Assembly (NCBI GenBank): GCA_964454015.1
Contig: CAYVQF010000004.1
Span: 62,001 to 126,000 of the forward strand
From: CAYVQF01 sp964454015
GTDB taxonomy: Bacteria; Myxococcota_A; Bradymonadia; UBA4248
Reading direction: 5' to 3'
DNA length: 64,000 nt
Positions 34,136 to 43,490 of this stretch are shown piece by piece. The position numbers and the translations under genes are program-made. Below the pieces are notes generated by a model. It saw only the letters and a program-made list of their open reading frames with translations. It searched no databases and had not been told where the DNA came from. The first letter of the stretch is position 1, and every line of letters starts with the position of its first letter.

Positions 34136-36187
34136 TCAGGAGAAAATTGCGCGTCTGAGGGCGTCGAGGTGAGCACGGTCGCGCTGACGCTGGGTGTCTT
34201 CCAAGGCGAGGGCCGCTTCGCTACCGGCCTCGGTGCTGCGTTCGAGGATCTCAGCGGGGATGTCCGCCAGAAAGCGCGACACTTTGGTGTCCGTGGTTTC
34301 GCCGTGGCGCTGCCGGGTGCGACAGCTCGTCAAGATGAGTTTGCGCTTGGCGCGGGTGATGCCGACGTAACAGAGGCGGCGCTCCTCCTCCAGGCCGCCG
34401 CGCTCGTCGAGGGCGTTGCCGTGGGGTAAGAGGCCCTCTTCGCAGCCGACCATGAAAACCACGGGGAACTCCAAGCCCTTGGCGCTGTGCAGTGTCATCA
34501 AGACGATGGCGTCGTCACTCTGATTTTTTTCGTCTTTCTCGGCCGGGTCGAGGGCGACGCGCTCCAAAAAACCCGCGAGATCGCGCCCATGGCGCCGTTC
34601 GTATTGGCCCAGGGCGTTGACGACCTCGAGGAGGTTGTCGACCCGGCGTCGCGCCTGGTCGTCCTTGCCGCCCAGGCTCTGCAGGTGCTCCACCAGGTGC
34701 AGCTCGGCCACCAGCTCGCGCGCGACCTGAGCCATGGACTCCGTGGCGGCGGCGAAGCGGCGGTGGAAGCGATCGATGATGGTGGTGAAGTCGCGCAGGC
34801 GCATCTGGGTCTTGTTGGCCAAGAAGCCCTCTTGGGCGACGGCCTGCTTGATGGCCTCGAAGAAGCGCAGCTTGTGGGCTTTGGCGTGGCCGTCGATGCT
34901 CTGGATGACCGCCGGGCCAGCGCCGCGGGGTGGGGTGTTGACGATGCGGCGTAGGGCCAGATCATCGGCGGGCCGCAGACACACGCGGAGGTAGTGGAGG
35001 AAGTCGCGCACCTCGCGCCGATCGTAGAAGCGCGTGCCGCCGACGACGCGGTAGGGCAGGCCGGCCTCTTGGAGCTGCTCTTCGATGGCGCGGCTCTGCG
35101 GGTTGGTGCGGTAGAGGATGGCGAAATCTCCAAAGGCCAAGCCCTGGCTGCGGTGCATGCGGCTGAGGGCGTCCATGACGAAGGTCGCCTCTTCACTCTC
35201 GTCTCGGCACAGATAATGGCGCAGCTTCTCGCCGGAGTCTCCTTCGCTCCACAGGACCTTGGGGTGGCGCTTGCTGTTGGCGGAGATGACCGCGTTGGCC
35301 GCCTGGAGGATGTTCTGAGTGGAACGGTAGTTCTGCTCCAGGGCGATGACCTTGGCCCCGGGGAAGTGTTCGGCAAAAGACAGGATGTGGTCGGCGACAG
35401 CGCCACGAAAGGCGTAGATGGACTGGTCGTCGTCGCCGACCACCATGACGTTGCAGCGCTGACCCGCCAAGAGCTTGAGGAGCATGAACTGCGGGTGATT
35501 GGTGTCTTGGTACTCGTCGACCAAGAGGTAGTGCCAGCGCGCTTGATAGCGCTCGAGGACGTCCGGGTGCTGCTGGAAGAGGAGGACCGGCAGGCCGATG
35601 AGGTCATCGAAGTCGACGGCGTTCAGGGACTTGAGCGAGGCCTGATAGTGGTGGAAGAGCTTCTCGAAGGTGTGGCGCTGGGGGTGAAAGCGCATCCCTG
35701 GCAGCGACGCTGGGCTGGACAGGGCCATTTTGGCTTTGGAGATGACGCCGAGGAGCTTGTCGACGTCGATGCGCGAGCCTTGGAGATGGAGATCGCGGAG
35801 CACATCGCGGAGGACGCTCTTCTGGTCGGCCGTGTCGAGGATGGCGTAGGGCAGGTGCCAGCCCAGGCGCTGGATGTCGCGACGGAGGATCTCGGCGCCC
35901 AGGGCGTGGAAGGTGGACAGCATGGCCCCCTTGGCCGCCTCGGGGCCGACCAGATCGGCGACGCGGACGCGCATCTCTGCCGCCGCTTTGTTGGTGAAAC
36001 TCACCGCCACGACGCGCTCCGGGGCCAAGCCCTCGGCGATCATGGCGGCGATGCGGTGGGCGATGACCCGGGTCTTGCCGCTGCCAGCACCCGCGAGGAC
36101 TAAAATGGGCCCCTCGCGGTGCAGGACAGCCTCGTACTGAGGCGCGTTGAAGTCAGCACGGCGAAGGCGATAGTTGACACTAGTCAT
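34136..36187 (-). CDS. UvrD/Rep-family superfamily 1 DNA helicase
   Basis: 683 residues. Motifs in order: Q-motif NAPQYEAV, Walker A AGAGSGKT (about 32-39), SFTNKAAAEM, Walker B VDEYQDTN, GDDDQSIYAFRGA, LEQNYRST, VVGGTRFYDRREV, LMTLHSAKGLEFPVVF and a VGITRAKRKL near the C-terminus. These define a complete UvrD/Rep/PcrA helicase with 3'-5' polarity. The length fits Rep (673) better than UvrD (720), but orthology is not settled. Role: repair or replication-fork restart. It leads a two-gene unit with the MFS gene and is read away from the GAF-like gene. Confidence 0.95.
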   Translation of the reverse strand: MTSVNYRLRRADFNAPQYEAVLHREGPILVLAGAGSGKTRVIAHRIAAMIAEGLAPERVVAVSFTNKAAAEMRVRVADLVGPEAAKGAMLSTFHALGAEILRRDIQRLGWHLPYAILDTADQKSVLRDVLRDLHLQGSRIDVDKLLGVISKAKMALSSPASLPGMRFHPQRHTFEKLFHHYQASLKSLNAVDFDDLIGLPVLLFQQHPDVLERYQARWHYLLVDEYQDTNHPQFMLLKLLAGQRCNVMVVGDDDQSIYAFRGAVADHILSFAEHFPGAKVIALEQNYRSTQNILQAANAVISANSKRHPKVLWSEGDSGEKLRHYLCRDESEEATFVMDALSRMHRSQGLAFGDFAILYRTNPQSRAIEEQLQEAGLPYRVVGGTRFYDRREVRDFLHYLRVCLRPADDLALRRIVNTPPRGAGPAVIQSIDGHAKAHKLRFFEAIKQAVAQEGFLANKTQMRLRDFTTIIDRFHRRFAAATESMAQVARELVAELHLVEHLQSLGGKDDQARRRVDNLLEVVNALGQYERRHGRDLAGFLERVALDPAEKDEKNQSDDAIVLMTLHSAKGLEFPVVFMVGCEEGLLPHGNALDERGGLEEERRLCYVGITRAKRKLILTSCRTRQRHGETTDTKVSRFLADIPAEILERSTEAGSEAALALEDTQRQRDRAHLDALRRAIFS

Positions 36188-36206
36188 GGTTGCTCAAAGG
36201 CGCCGC

Positions 36207-37886
36207 CTAGAGGCCCAGGAGGTGGAGATCGGCGGCGATCTCGTTGGCCAAGAGGCGATAGAAGAGATAGGAGCCAAAGCCCGTCCACCACAGCCAGTCC
36301 GTGTCCCTGTCGACCTCGACGGCGATGACGCCGAGGACCTCTTCGCCAGCACGAATGGGGAAGGCGATGGTGGCGTAGGAGACGTCACGGGAGGCTTTGT
36401 AGTAATCGCGCAGCGGCAGCCAAGCGTCGGTGTCCGTCGGGGGAGCGACGCGGCGGGCGTCCAGGAGGGCTCTCTGCTTCTCGTTGACCCAACAGTGATC
36501 TTGAAAGGGGATGTCTTGGACCGCTGTGGTGGCCCCGGTCAGGCTCAAGGGGCGGTTGAGGCGGACGGCGAGGGTGGCGATGGAGGACTGCTGAACTTGG
36601 CAGGCATCCACGGGCAGATCGATGTCGCGGAAGAAGGTGAAGCCGTGCGGCTCGACGAAGCGCAGGTGGCGCTGCGCCTGGTCGTCGGTGATCACGTAGC
36701 CGATGGCGAAGCAGGGCACGGTGGTCGTCGTGGCCACGGCGCGGTTGGCCGCGCCGATGAAATGGCGCAGCCGGGCCTCTTTGTCGTCGCGGGCAGCCAT
36801 GGCCAGATGATAGGCCTGGCGCACCTCTTCGAGGAGCCAGAGTTGCTGCGCCGAGAGGGAGAACATGGGTGAGCGGCGGAGGAAGTTGGCCAGGCGCATG
36901 GCCAAGGTTTCGAGGATGGTGCTGGTCAGGGCCGACATGGGGAGCGGGGCTTGGTAGTTGATACTGAGGAAGCCCAGAAGCTCATTGCGCCCCACCTCAT
37001 TGCGGCTGAGCAGGGGGATGAGGGCCGTCATCTGCTCCATGGGGCGGCGCACCTGAGTGGCGAAACGCGGCGCGACCCGGCTGGCTTCGCCGAGGAAGAT
37101 CCAGGTGTCGTCTTGGCCTTCGGCGACGAAGAGGTGGACCCCGACCTGGCCTTCCCGCTGGGTCTCTTTGAAGGCATAGCCCAAGAGGCCGGCGTCGGAG
37201 GTGTTGCCTGTGGCCAGCTCCATGCCGATGAGGGGCGGATAGGGGGTGGGGTCACTGGCGGGGGGCTGAACATAGAGGTGTTCGGCGACGATCTCGAAGG
37301 TGGCTGGCTGCTCTTGCGCCATGACCATGGCTTCGAGGTTGCTGCTCAAGATGAGCGCCGCCGAGTGATCACAGCCGCAGAGGTCGGGGAGGCGGCCCAG
37401 CACGGCGTCGAGGAACTCTTTCAGGGTGTAGGTGTCGGCCTCGTCGAAGAGCATCCGCAAGGCGTTGTGACGGGTGGCGCGGATGGCTTCGTTCACGCGC
37501 CGGCACAGGTGCTGCTCCAGCTCTGGGTTGGCCAGGGCCTCGAGCTGATCCGTGACGACGAAGGCGTGGAGGTGTGGAGCGCTGGGCTCGGCGCCAGCGA
37601 AAACGGCGAGGGCCGCGAGGCGCTGTCCCGATGCCAGGTGTAAGGAGACGCGCTGGGCACCGCTGCGCAGCGAGGCGGCGAGGCGCTGGAAATCGAGGCC
37701 GATATAAGAGGGCACAGCCGATTCCTGACGCAGCTCCAGGGTGAGTGAGGGCCTGGCGCTGCCCTCGAAACCAGTGATGACCCACAGACTCTCGAGGTGA
37801 AACTCCAGCAGGACCGGCGCCAAGTAGCGATGAAGATGCACCCCCAACAAGTCGTGCCATGCCTGCAATGCCGGACCGTTAACCAT
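36207..37886 (-). CDS. GAF-like signalling protein, function unknown
   Basis: 559 residues. The start is the ATG at 37886, with GGGAGGAG at a 5-nt spacing; the longer frame to 38087 is discarded. No DNA-binding, kinase or cyclase motif is visible. The C-terminal third reads like a GAF domain (AIAFPIRAGEEVLGVIAVEV near 515), and an earlier segment (LGFLSINYQAPLP near 320) may be a second. One helix (SAQQLWLLEEVRQAYHLAM) could be a dimerisation linker. It may act as a ligand sensor in a partner-switch arrangement. It is 19 bp upstream of the helicase start on the same strand. Confidence 0.55.
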   Translation of the reverse strand: MVNGPALQAWHDLLGVHLHRYLAPVLLEFHLESLWVITGFEGSARPSLTLELRQESAVPSYIGLDFQRLAASLRSGAQRVSLHLASGQRLAALAVFAGAEPSAPHLHAFVVTDQLEALANPELEQHLCRRVNEAIRATRHNALRMLFDEADTYTLKEFLDAVLGRLPDLCGCDHSAALILSSNLEAMVMAQEQPATFEIVAEHLYVQPPASDPTPYPPLIGMELATGNTSDAGLLGYAFKETQREGQVGVHLFVAEGQDDTWIFLGEASRVAPRFATQVRRPMEQMTALIPLLSRNEVGRNELLGFLSINYQAPLPMSALTSTILETLAMRLANFLRRSPMFSLSAQQLWLLEEVRQAYHLAMAARDDKEARLRHFIGAANRAVATTTTVPCFAIGYVITDDQAQRHLRFVEPHGFTFFRDIDLPVDACQVQQSSIATLAVRLNRPLSLTGATTAVQDIPFQDHCWVNEKQRALLDARRVAPPTDTDAWLPLRDYYKASRDVSYATIAFPIRAGEEVLGVIAVEVDRDTDWLWWTGFGSYLFYRLLANEIAADLHLLGL

Positions 37887-38198
37887 TACGTCTCCTCCCA
37901 AATCGGGTGCCAGCGCCGCTGCCAGTCGCGGCGAGGCCCGCGCCGAGATTGTCGGTAAAGAGCGGGGTCTTTGGCAAGGTGGCTGGGGCCGGTCGAGTGT
38001 GATTCCGTGGTGGAGGTCAAAAATTTGCGAGAGGCATTTTCCTGACTTAGCTTTGCCCATCAGCGGCGGGCTCGATACGGATGGCACAGAGGTTGCTCAT
38101 CACGCGTCCAGGAGCTCGCCCTTGCGCACCCAGGGAACGACAAGGCTGTCAATACCCGGGCTGGATGAGCGAAGCTCCCGCCTACCACGGAGGTCGTC
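37887..38198. other. Divergent intergenic region without recognisable gene
   Basis: About 310 bp between the leftward GAF-like gene and the rightward HAD-like gene. I see a strong ribosome site at its left edge but no convincing promoter or structured RNA. Confidence 0.3.
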
Positions 38199-38651
38199 AT
38201 GAACGCACAACGCGCCATCATTCTCGCACTGGACACGATCATTCGCTGCCGCGAGACCTCACAAGGCTTTCAGTGGACCTTCGATCCGCAGGTGCCTGGG
38301 ATCCTGCGCGACATGCATGCCATGGGGACGCCAGTGATCGCCCTCCTGGATCCAAGCGCCTTTGGCCTCTATTTGGAGGGCGATGAGGAACGGGAAGAGC
38401 TCGCGGTTTATATCGAGACCCTCTTCCAGGCGGCAGGGGCGCCGGTCTTGGCGGCGGTGCACATCGCGGAAGACGTGAGCGATCCTCAGCCGCTGTGGGA
38501 TTTGCGTCGCCGCATTGGTTTCTCCCTGGGCCGATCGGTGCTCATCGCCGAGGGAGAGGGCTACGAAGCCCTGCGCCACAACGCCGGCCTGGGCCGGATG
38601 GAGCATCCCGAGATCGTCTTTGGCCAAGAAGTGCTGGCGGCCGCAGGCTGA
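38199..38651 (+). CDS. Small HAD-like protein with degenerate active site, function uncertain
   Basis: 150 residues. The order of segments (AIILALDTIIR, then LRDMHAMGTPVIALLDPS, then ILRRR-like C-terminus with VLIAEGEGYEALR) follows HAD subfamily III phosphatases, but the nucleophile motif DxDxT is replaced by LALDTI, so catalysis by the normal mechanism is doubtful. There is no signal peptide. The next gene is convergent (4 bp between stops). It could be a regulator or an inactive paralogue; the family call is tentative. Confidence 0.4.
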   Translation: MNAQRAIILALDTIIRCRETSQGFQWTFDPQVPGILRDMHAMGTPVIALLDPSAFGLYLEGDEEREELAVYIETLFQAAGAPVLAAVHIAEDVSDPQPLWDLRRRIGFSLGRSVLIAEGEGYEALRHNAGLGRMEHPEIVFGQEVLAAAG

Positions 38652-38654
38652 GCC

Positions 38655-38966
38655 TCAGCGGCCAAAGTTGATCGAGCCGGCGTCACCCGTGGTGGTGCGC
38701 GGTGGTGGCGGGCGGCGGAAGGCGGCCCAGATGATCGCGAGGATGAAGAGGGTGGCCGAGAGCACCTGAGCGACCCGCGGCAGATCGGCCAGCCACAGGG
38801 CGCCGCCGATGAGGATGATGACGACGAGAGCCACGAGGAAGATCTTCCAGGTGGGCAGCTCGGGTTGGCTGCTCACCGCGACGTCTGCGCTGTGCTTCTT
38901 GCCAAGGCAGCACTGTTTGTACTTTTTACCACTCTGGCACGGGCAGGGATCGTTGCGTTGAACCAT
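38655..38966 (-). CDS. SEC-C-motif small membrane protein
   Basis: 103 residues. The N-terminus RNDPCPCQSGKKYKQCCLGK is the zinc-binding SEC-C motif (CxCxSGKKYKxCC) found at the SecA C-terminus and in unrelated proteins. Two transmembrane helices follow (about 42-60 and 66-84). The C-terminus is Pro/Arg-rich. A role in translocation or metal/ribosome contact is possible but unproven. Confidence 0.7.
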   Translation of the reverse strand: MVQRNDPCPCQSGKKYKQCCLGKKHSADVAVSSQPELPTWKIFLVALVVIILIGGALWLADLPRVAQVLSATLFILAIIWAAFRRPPPPRTTTGDAGSINFGR

Positions 38967-39504
38967 GAATCATCTCCAGCGAAGCGAAGGAAAAGATTGG
39001 CGAGGATTGGAACAACCTGCTTAGTCCATGGGCGGTCAGACCCGCGAGGCGTCCCAGCAGCGACGGCTGGCACTCTAGCAGATCGCGGCGGCCAAGGGCA
39101 GGGCTGCGGCGAATCAAGCCAGCAGGCCCCGGGGCGGCGAAATATGTCAATGGCATGCGGGTTGGGGCAGGACTATGTCGACCGTGTCTGGGTGCGCGTC
39201 GCCGCATGGCGCGTTGGATCTCTATGTGTAAGATTGTAAATATAAAAATCAGAAATGGCGCCGATGGAGTCGTGATTGCTAACGGTGAGCAGAGGACATA
39301 GCGATGGCTTGCGCGGCGTCAGGGCGCCTGGCGCTGGTTCTGGCTCAGTGAGCCTTGAAGCGGCGGGGCTTTGCCATTACAGTGCCGCTGCTCCTTTGCG
39401 CTCTGCTGTGGTGCGACCAACTAAGGCTGGCGCGCAGGCGAGGCTCGGGCGGCGCGGTGACCGTCGCAGATGTGGCGGTCTCGTCTTTTTCGGGTGTGAT
39501 CCTT
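38967..39504. other. Divergent intergenic region with AT-rich promoter patch
   Basis: About 540 bp between the SEC-C gene and the APC permease gene. It contains an AT-rich block at 39225-39250 and a candidate rightward promoter, followed by about 250 nt of leader. I could not match the leader to a known riboswitch. Open frames here, including an upstream extension of the permease frame, lack support. Confidence 0.35.
39214..39242 (+). promoter_or_regulatory. Candidate sigma70 promoter for the APC permease
   Basis: TTGGAT at 39214-39219 and TAAATA at 39237-39242 are separated by 17 bp within the most AT-rich stretch of the region. The leader before the ATG at 39505 would be about 255 nt. Confidence 0.4.
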
Positions 39505-40938
39505 ATGTCAATGAAACACCAATCCACCTTGCCGACAGCGATCGCCGTGGCCGAGCTTCTGAACGATAGCGCCGTGCGGGTCGAGGCGGCCTCGGTGTCG
39601 CGCCCGGCTGCAGCGGCGAAGGCGCCGACCTTGCGCCTCATGGGCGCCTTTACGGCCACCATGTTGGTGGTGGCGTCCATGGTTGGGACCGGGGTCTTTA
39701 CCACCACGGGTCTGTTGTTGGAGGGCATCGGCTCGTCGCCAGCGGTGTTGCTGGCGTGGGTCTTTGGCGGGGTGATCGCCTTTTTTGGCGCCCTCTCTTA
39801 TGCCGAGCTGGTGGCGGCGCTGCCGCGCAATGGCGGCGAGTACCAGTTGCTGGGGCGGATTTTCCACCCCGCCGTGGGTTTCGTGGCCGGGTGGGTGTCG
39901 CTGGTGGTGGGCTTCTCGGCGCCCATTGCGGCGGCGGCCATTGGCTTTGGGGTGTATTTTCAGGCGGTGGTCCCGGGGCTCAACCCCTTGCTGTCGGCGA
40001 CGCTGCTCATCGTGCTCTTCTCGGGCATTCACGCGGCCCACGTCACCCTGGGCAGTGGGATGCAGAACCTCTTTACCATCGCCAAGGTCGTCGTGGTCTT
40101 GGCCTTCATTGGCGGTGGCCTGGCCCTGGGGGACATGGGCCATATCGGCCACGAGTCGCCGACGGAGACCTTGGGTGCGGTGATGTCCCCGGCTTTTGCC
40201 GTGGGGCTGATTTTCGTCTCCTTCGCTTATTCAGGCTGGAACGGCGCGGCCTACATCGCCGGTGAGATCAAGAATCCGGCGCGCTCCCTGCCCAAGGCCT
40301 TGGCGCTGGGGACGGGGGTGGTGACCCTGCTCTATTTGGGGCTCAACATGGTCTTCATGGGGGCGGCGCCGGCCGAGGAACTTTCGGGGACCATCGACGT
40401 GGGGACGGTCGCGGCGACCCATCTCTTTGGCACCCAGGCTGGGCGGGCGCTCTCTGGGGTGATTTCTTTGCTCTTGGTGTCGTCAGTGAGCGCCATGATC
40501 ATGTCGGGCCCGCGGGTTTATCAGGCAATAGGCGAGGATTATAGGTGCTTTAGCTTCCTGAAGATGCGCAGCGGCAAGACGGGGCCTTTCTATGCGATCC
40601 TGCTGCAGGCCGTGGCGGCGATCATCATGCTGCTCACCTCCAGCTTCGATGCCCTCTTGACCTACATCGGCTTTACCTTGTCCTTGTCGGCGGGCCTGAC
40701 GGTGATCGGGGTCTTCGTGATGCGCAAACGCGAACCCGACCTGCCGCGTCCCTATCGCTGTTGGGGTTATCCCGTGACGCCGGTGCTCTTCATCCTGCTC
40801 TCGTGCTGGATGGTGGTGTTCACCCTCATCGAGGCGCCCGTGGTCGCGGTAGCGGGTGCGGTGACGGTGTTCTCTGGTCTGGGGGTGTGGGCCATGGCGC
40901 GCCGCTTCTCGACGATGGAAGACGTCAAGGAGAGCTGA
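39505..40938 (+). CDS. APC-superfamily amino-acid permease (LAT-like)
   Basis: 477 residues with about 12 hydrophobic helices. The start at 39505 (MSMKHQ) is chosen over the frame to 39355 because the latter's N-terminus is poor. TM1 contains SMVGTGVFTTTG, the APC substrate-binding unwound helix (GxG), and GALSYAELVAALPRNGGEYQLLGRIF is the conserved cytosolic loop; SYSGWNGAAYIAGEIKNPARSLPKAL-like text is typical of LAT/YfnA members. Substrate: amino acids or amines; not determinable. Confidence 0.85.
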   Translation: MSMKHQSTLPTAIAVAELLNDSAVRVEAASVSRPAAAAKAPTLRLMGAFTATMLVVASMVGTGVFTTTGLLLEGIGSSPAVLLAWVFGGVIAFFGALSYAELVAALPRNGGEYQLLGRIFHPAVGFVAGWVSLVVGFSAPIAAAAIGFGVYFQAVVPGLNPLLSATLLIVLFSGIHAAHVTLGSGMQNLFTIAKVVVVLAFIGGGLALGDMGHIGHESPTETLGAVMSPAFAVGLIFVSFAYSGWNGAAYIAGEIKNPARSLPKALALGTGVVTLLYLGLNMVFMGAAPAEELSGTIDVGTVAATHLFGTQAGRALSGVISLLLVSSVSAMIMSGPRVYQAIGEDYRCFSFLKMRSGKTGPFYAILLQAVAAIIMLLTSSFDALLTYIGFTLSLSAGLTVIGVFVMRKREPDLPRPYRCWGYPVTPVLFILLSCWMVVFTLIEAPVVAVAGAVTVFSGLGVWAMARRFSTMEDVKES

Positions 40939-41218
40939 GGACGCCCCTGGGGCGTGGATACCGGCGGGGACCTGTGACGCGGGTCGAAGGCCGTCAGGGT
41001 GCGCCTGCTATGGGTGCGAGGTTGGTGTCACTCCGCGGTCAGGCTTGCCCGGGGGCGTTGTTTGGCTTGGTCTGCGGACGAAGCTGGCGGCTTGGGTCGC
41101 CCTTGGCGAGGCCAAGTTTGTGCCGCAGGTGCCGGGGTGTTGGTGGGCGCCAGCGTTTCGAGCGCCCGTAGGCGAGGCCTGGGCGGCGGCGCTCGGCCAC
41201 GCGCGGTGGCAACAGGCC

Positions 41219-41304
41219 AGGGCGCAAAGGGCAGCGTAGACGTGGCTTTTCGCGAGGGAAAAGGGCGCAAAGGGCAGCGTAGACGTGGCTTTTCGCGAGG
41301 GAAA
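41219..41304. repeat. 43-bp tandem direct repeat, two copies
   Basis: The unit beginning AGGGCGCAAAGGGCAGCG occurs at 41219-41261 and again at 41262-41304, apparently identical over 43 bp. Position: downstream of the APC gene and before the twin hairpins. Confidence 0.8.
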
Positions 41305-41311
41305 ACGGAGT

Positions 41312-41374
41312 GCGGCACCTCACCGGGGGAGCGAGGTGCCGCTGGGGGCTGCGGCAGCACACAGGCTGCCGCAG
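41312..41374. terminator. Two adjacent perfect hairpins between convergent genes
   Basis: GCGGCACCTC (41312-41321) pairs with GAGGTGCCGC (41333-41342), a 10-bp stem with an 11-nt loop. CTGCGGCAG (41349-41357) pairs with CTGCCGCAG (41366-41374), a 9-bp stem with an 8-nt loop. For leftward transcription from the Cys-rich gene, a TTTT stands a few bases past the first stem, so they may act as tandem terminators of that gene or a bidirectional stop. Confidence 0.5.
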
Positions 41375-41447
41375 GGGGGTAAAACAATGTCTACCAAAGG
41401 CACGTGCGGCTGTCAACGATTGTTACGCGTGAGCCGCTTGGGGGACA

Positions 41448-43091
41448 TCAATCGATGTAGGCCGCATTGAAAGAGAGCGACGTGATGCACCAGGATTCGG
41501 TGCCGCCCATTTCCTCAAAGCGGGCATTGGTGAGGGTGCCCGTGAAGCGGCTGGTGAGCTCGGTGTAGGTTACGATGCCCGAGACGGGGACGAAGATTTG
41601 ATCGCAATCCTCTTCATCACAGCCGCGGCCAAGGAACATACAGTTGCCGCAGTCAGCCAGCTCGGCCGCATCGGCCAGGTTGTAGCTGCCCGTCGCCATG
41701 GGGGAGGGGTGGTTACCGTCGCCCGGCCAGATCTCGATGCCAAAGACGTTGCCCGGGGGCGTCGCGGTAGAATAAGCAACGAAATCGGCGCCATCTTCCG
41801 GGCCCCAGTAATAGGCTTCGCTATCGACAATGTTGAAGCCTGTGTAGGTGCAGCCCGTGGAGACAGGCACGCAGGCGTTGTTGGTGCAGGTCTCGTTGGC
41901 CCCGCAGTGGCCGGCGTTGATGCACTGGACGCAGGTGGTGTCGTTGAGGCAGTGGGGAGTGGCACCGCTACAGGCGGGCACGCAACCCGTGGCGGCAGGC
42001 ACACAGGCGTTGTCGACGCAGGTCTCGTTGGGGTCACAGTGGCTGGGATCGATGCACTCGACGCAGGTGGTGCCGTTGAGGCAGTAAGGCGTGGCGGTCC
42101 CACAAGCGGGAATGCAGCCCGTGGAGACGGGGACGCAGACGTTGCCCGTGCAGGTCTCGTCATTGCCGCAGTGGCTGGGGTTGAGGCACTCGACGCAGGT
42201 GGTGCCGAGGCAGTGCGGGGTGTCGCCCGAGCACGCAGGATCACAGGTCGGGGTCGTGCCTTGGCAGGTGCCGACGTTCTGGCCGCTCGCCTTGACGCAG
42301 GTCTGGTCGGTGGTGCAGTTGAGGTTGCTCAGACAGCCCGATTCACAGTTGGAGAAGATCGCGTCCTCGCAGTACTGGCCCGGTTGGCAGGTGACAGGCC
42401 CCGCGGGGAAGTTGCCGCAGGCGGTGAAGCCGGGGTCGAGGTCGGGCACGCACACGCCAGCCGAGCAAGTGCCGTTGGTGCAGTGATCGCTGGTGAGGCA
42501 CTCGACGCACACTTTGGCGGGGTTGCAGTACCAACCGTCGCAGTCGCTGTTGTCCTCGCAATCATTGATGTCAACGACACAGAAGGTGTCGCAGATGCCG
42601 TCTTCGAGGCTAGCACAGGTGGCGCCGATGACGCAGGAGACACAAGAGGCCGGCGCGGCCGAGCACATAGCCATGCACAAGGTCATGTCGGTTTCGGGAT
42701 CGCAGGAGACGGCCTTGGCGCAGAAGTCGGCGCAAGAGCCAGTGCTGACGGGTACGCAGGTGCCGTCTTGACAGACCGTGCCGTCGGGGCACGGGGTGGC
42801 GGGACAGCCACTGACGACCTTGTTCTGACAGGAGCCGACGTTGTCGCCTCCCGTTTTGACGCACTCTTGGTCGGCGGAGCAGTTGTCGTTGGACAAGCAG
42901 CCCGACTCGCATTTCGAGAAGATGGGATCTTCACAGTATTGGCCAGGTTGGCAGGTGACCGGTCCAGAGGGGAAGTCGCCACAGGCAGTGAAGCCCTGAT
43001 TCCCTTCCTTTTTGGTGCTCTCTTCGTCACAACCCAGGGTGAAGAGGAAGGCTGAGCTCAGCAGTAACAACAGTGATAATCTACGCAGCAT
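41448..43091 (-). CDS. Cys-rich lipoprotein with repeated CxPAC modules (long paralogue)
   Basis: 547 residues. The ATG at 43091 has GGAG 6-7 nt upstream; the extension to 43298 is out of place before a clear signal. The lipobox is LGC (Cys21). The first ~265 residues parallel the neighbouring 301-residue gene: GFTACGDFPSGPVTCQPGQY, SGCPATPCPDGTVC and a CADFCAK segment recur. Beyond the point where the short paralogue stops, the protein adds modules of the type CDPACSGDTPHCLGTTC ... CVECLNPSHCG, then a C-terminal beta-rich domain (about residues 430-547: GFNIVDSEAYYWGPEDGADFV). Dense paired Cys imply extracytoplasmic disulfides. Function unknown; possibly surface adhesion or matrix. Confidence 0.7.
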   Translation of the reverse strand: MLRRLSLLLLLSSAFLFTLGCDEESTKKEGNQGFTACGDFPSGPVTCQPGQYCEDPIFSKCESGCLSNDNCSADQECVKTGGDNVGSCQNKVVSGCPATPCPDGTVCQDGTCVPVSTGSCADFCAKAVSCDPETDMTLCMAMCSAAPASCVSCVIGATCASLEDGICDTFCVVDINDCEDNSDCDGWYCNPAKVCVECLTSDHCTNGTCSAGVCVPDLDPGFTACGNFPAGPVTCQPGQYCEDAIFSNCESGCLSNLNCTTDQTCVKASGQNVGTCQGTTPTCDPACSGDTPHCLGTTCVECLNPSHCGNDETCTGNVCVPVSTGCIPACGTATPYCLNGTTCVECIDPSHCDPNETCVDNACVPAATGCVPACSGATPHCLNDTTCVQCINAGHCGANETCTNNACVPVSTGCTYTGFNIVDSEAYYWGPEDGADFVAYSTATPPGNVFGIEIWPGDGNHPSPMATGSYNLADAAELADCGNCMFLGRGCDEEDCDQIFVPVSGIVTYTELTSRFTGTLTNARFEEMGGTESWCITSLSFNAAYID

Positions 43092-43490
43092 GGAAAACTC
43101 CTGACAGATGTTGACCGCAGCGGCGACGACACCCATTGTCGTGCCAGGCGATCGACTCGAGCGCGGCGCCTCTTGGCAAGATGTGTGCCAGTGGTGACAC
43201 TGCCACAACAGCGAGGCAGAACGCGCCAGAACTGCCTCCGCAAAGCCGAAGGCCCAATAGACCTCTGGCAACTTAGCGACATTCACTGACAGAGGCAAAA
43301 GAATTTCGTTCGACCCGCGATGGCACGGGTCAACAGCGAAGTATTCGCGGGTTCTTGGTGGGATGACGCCGGTGGCCAGGCAAGGGCTGGCATCGATTCG
43401 CTCCGCTTGGGGTGTGGAGCCTATCGCCGTTGCGACTCAGCCCCAAGGGTGGCCCGTAGGCTGAGGACGCCTGACAGCGCCCGCACCCGC
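43092..43490. other. Intergenic region between tandem Cys-rich genes
   Basis: About 400 bp. Two inverted repeats are visible: GAGGCAG/CTGCCTC arms at 43213-43219 and 43232-43238, and GACCCG/CGGGTC at 43312-43317 and 43326-43331. Neither is followed by a T-run on the coding strand, so they may be regulatory or simply 3' structure of the upstream gene. No gene is seen. Confidence 0.35.

Larger units (their letters stand above)
40939..41447. other. Convergent intergenic region with tandem repeat and hairpins
   Basis: About 500 bp between convergent genes. It holds a 43-bp tandem direct repeat and two adjacent hairpins (listed separately). The short P/R-rich frames on the minus strand mirror the repeat and are not credible proteins. 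Confidence 0.5.

Noticed and set aside
41312..41374. CRISPR-like repeat structure
   Set aside because: Two different hairpins without regularly spaced identical repeats or spacers, and no cas gene.
41028..41387. 119-codon Pro/Arg-rich minus-strand frame
   Set aside because: Its text repeats because of the 43-bp tandem DNA repeat; no ribosome site and no protein-like composition.
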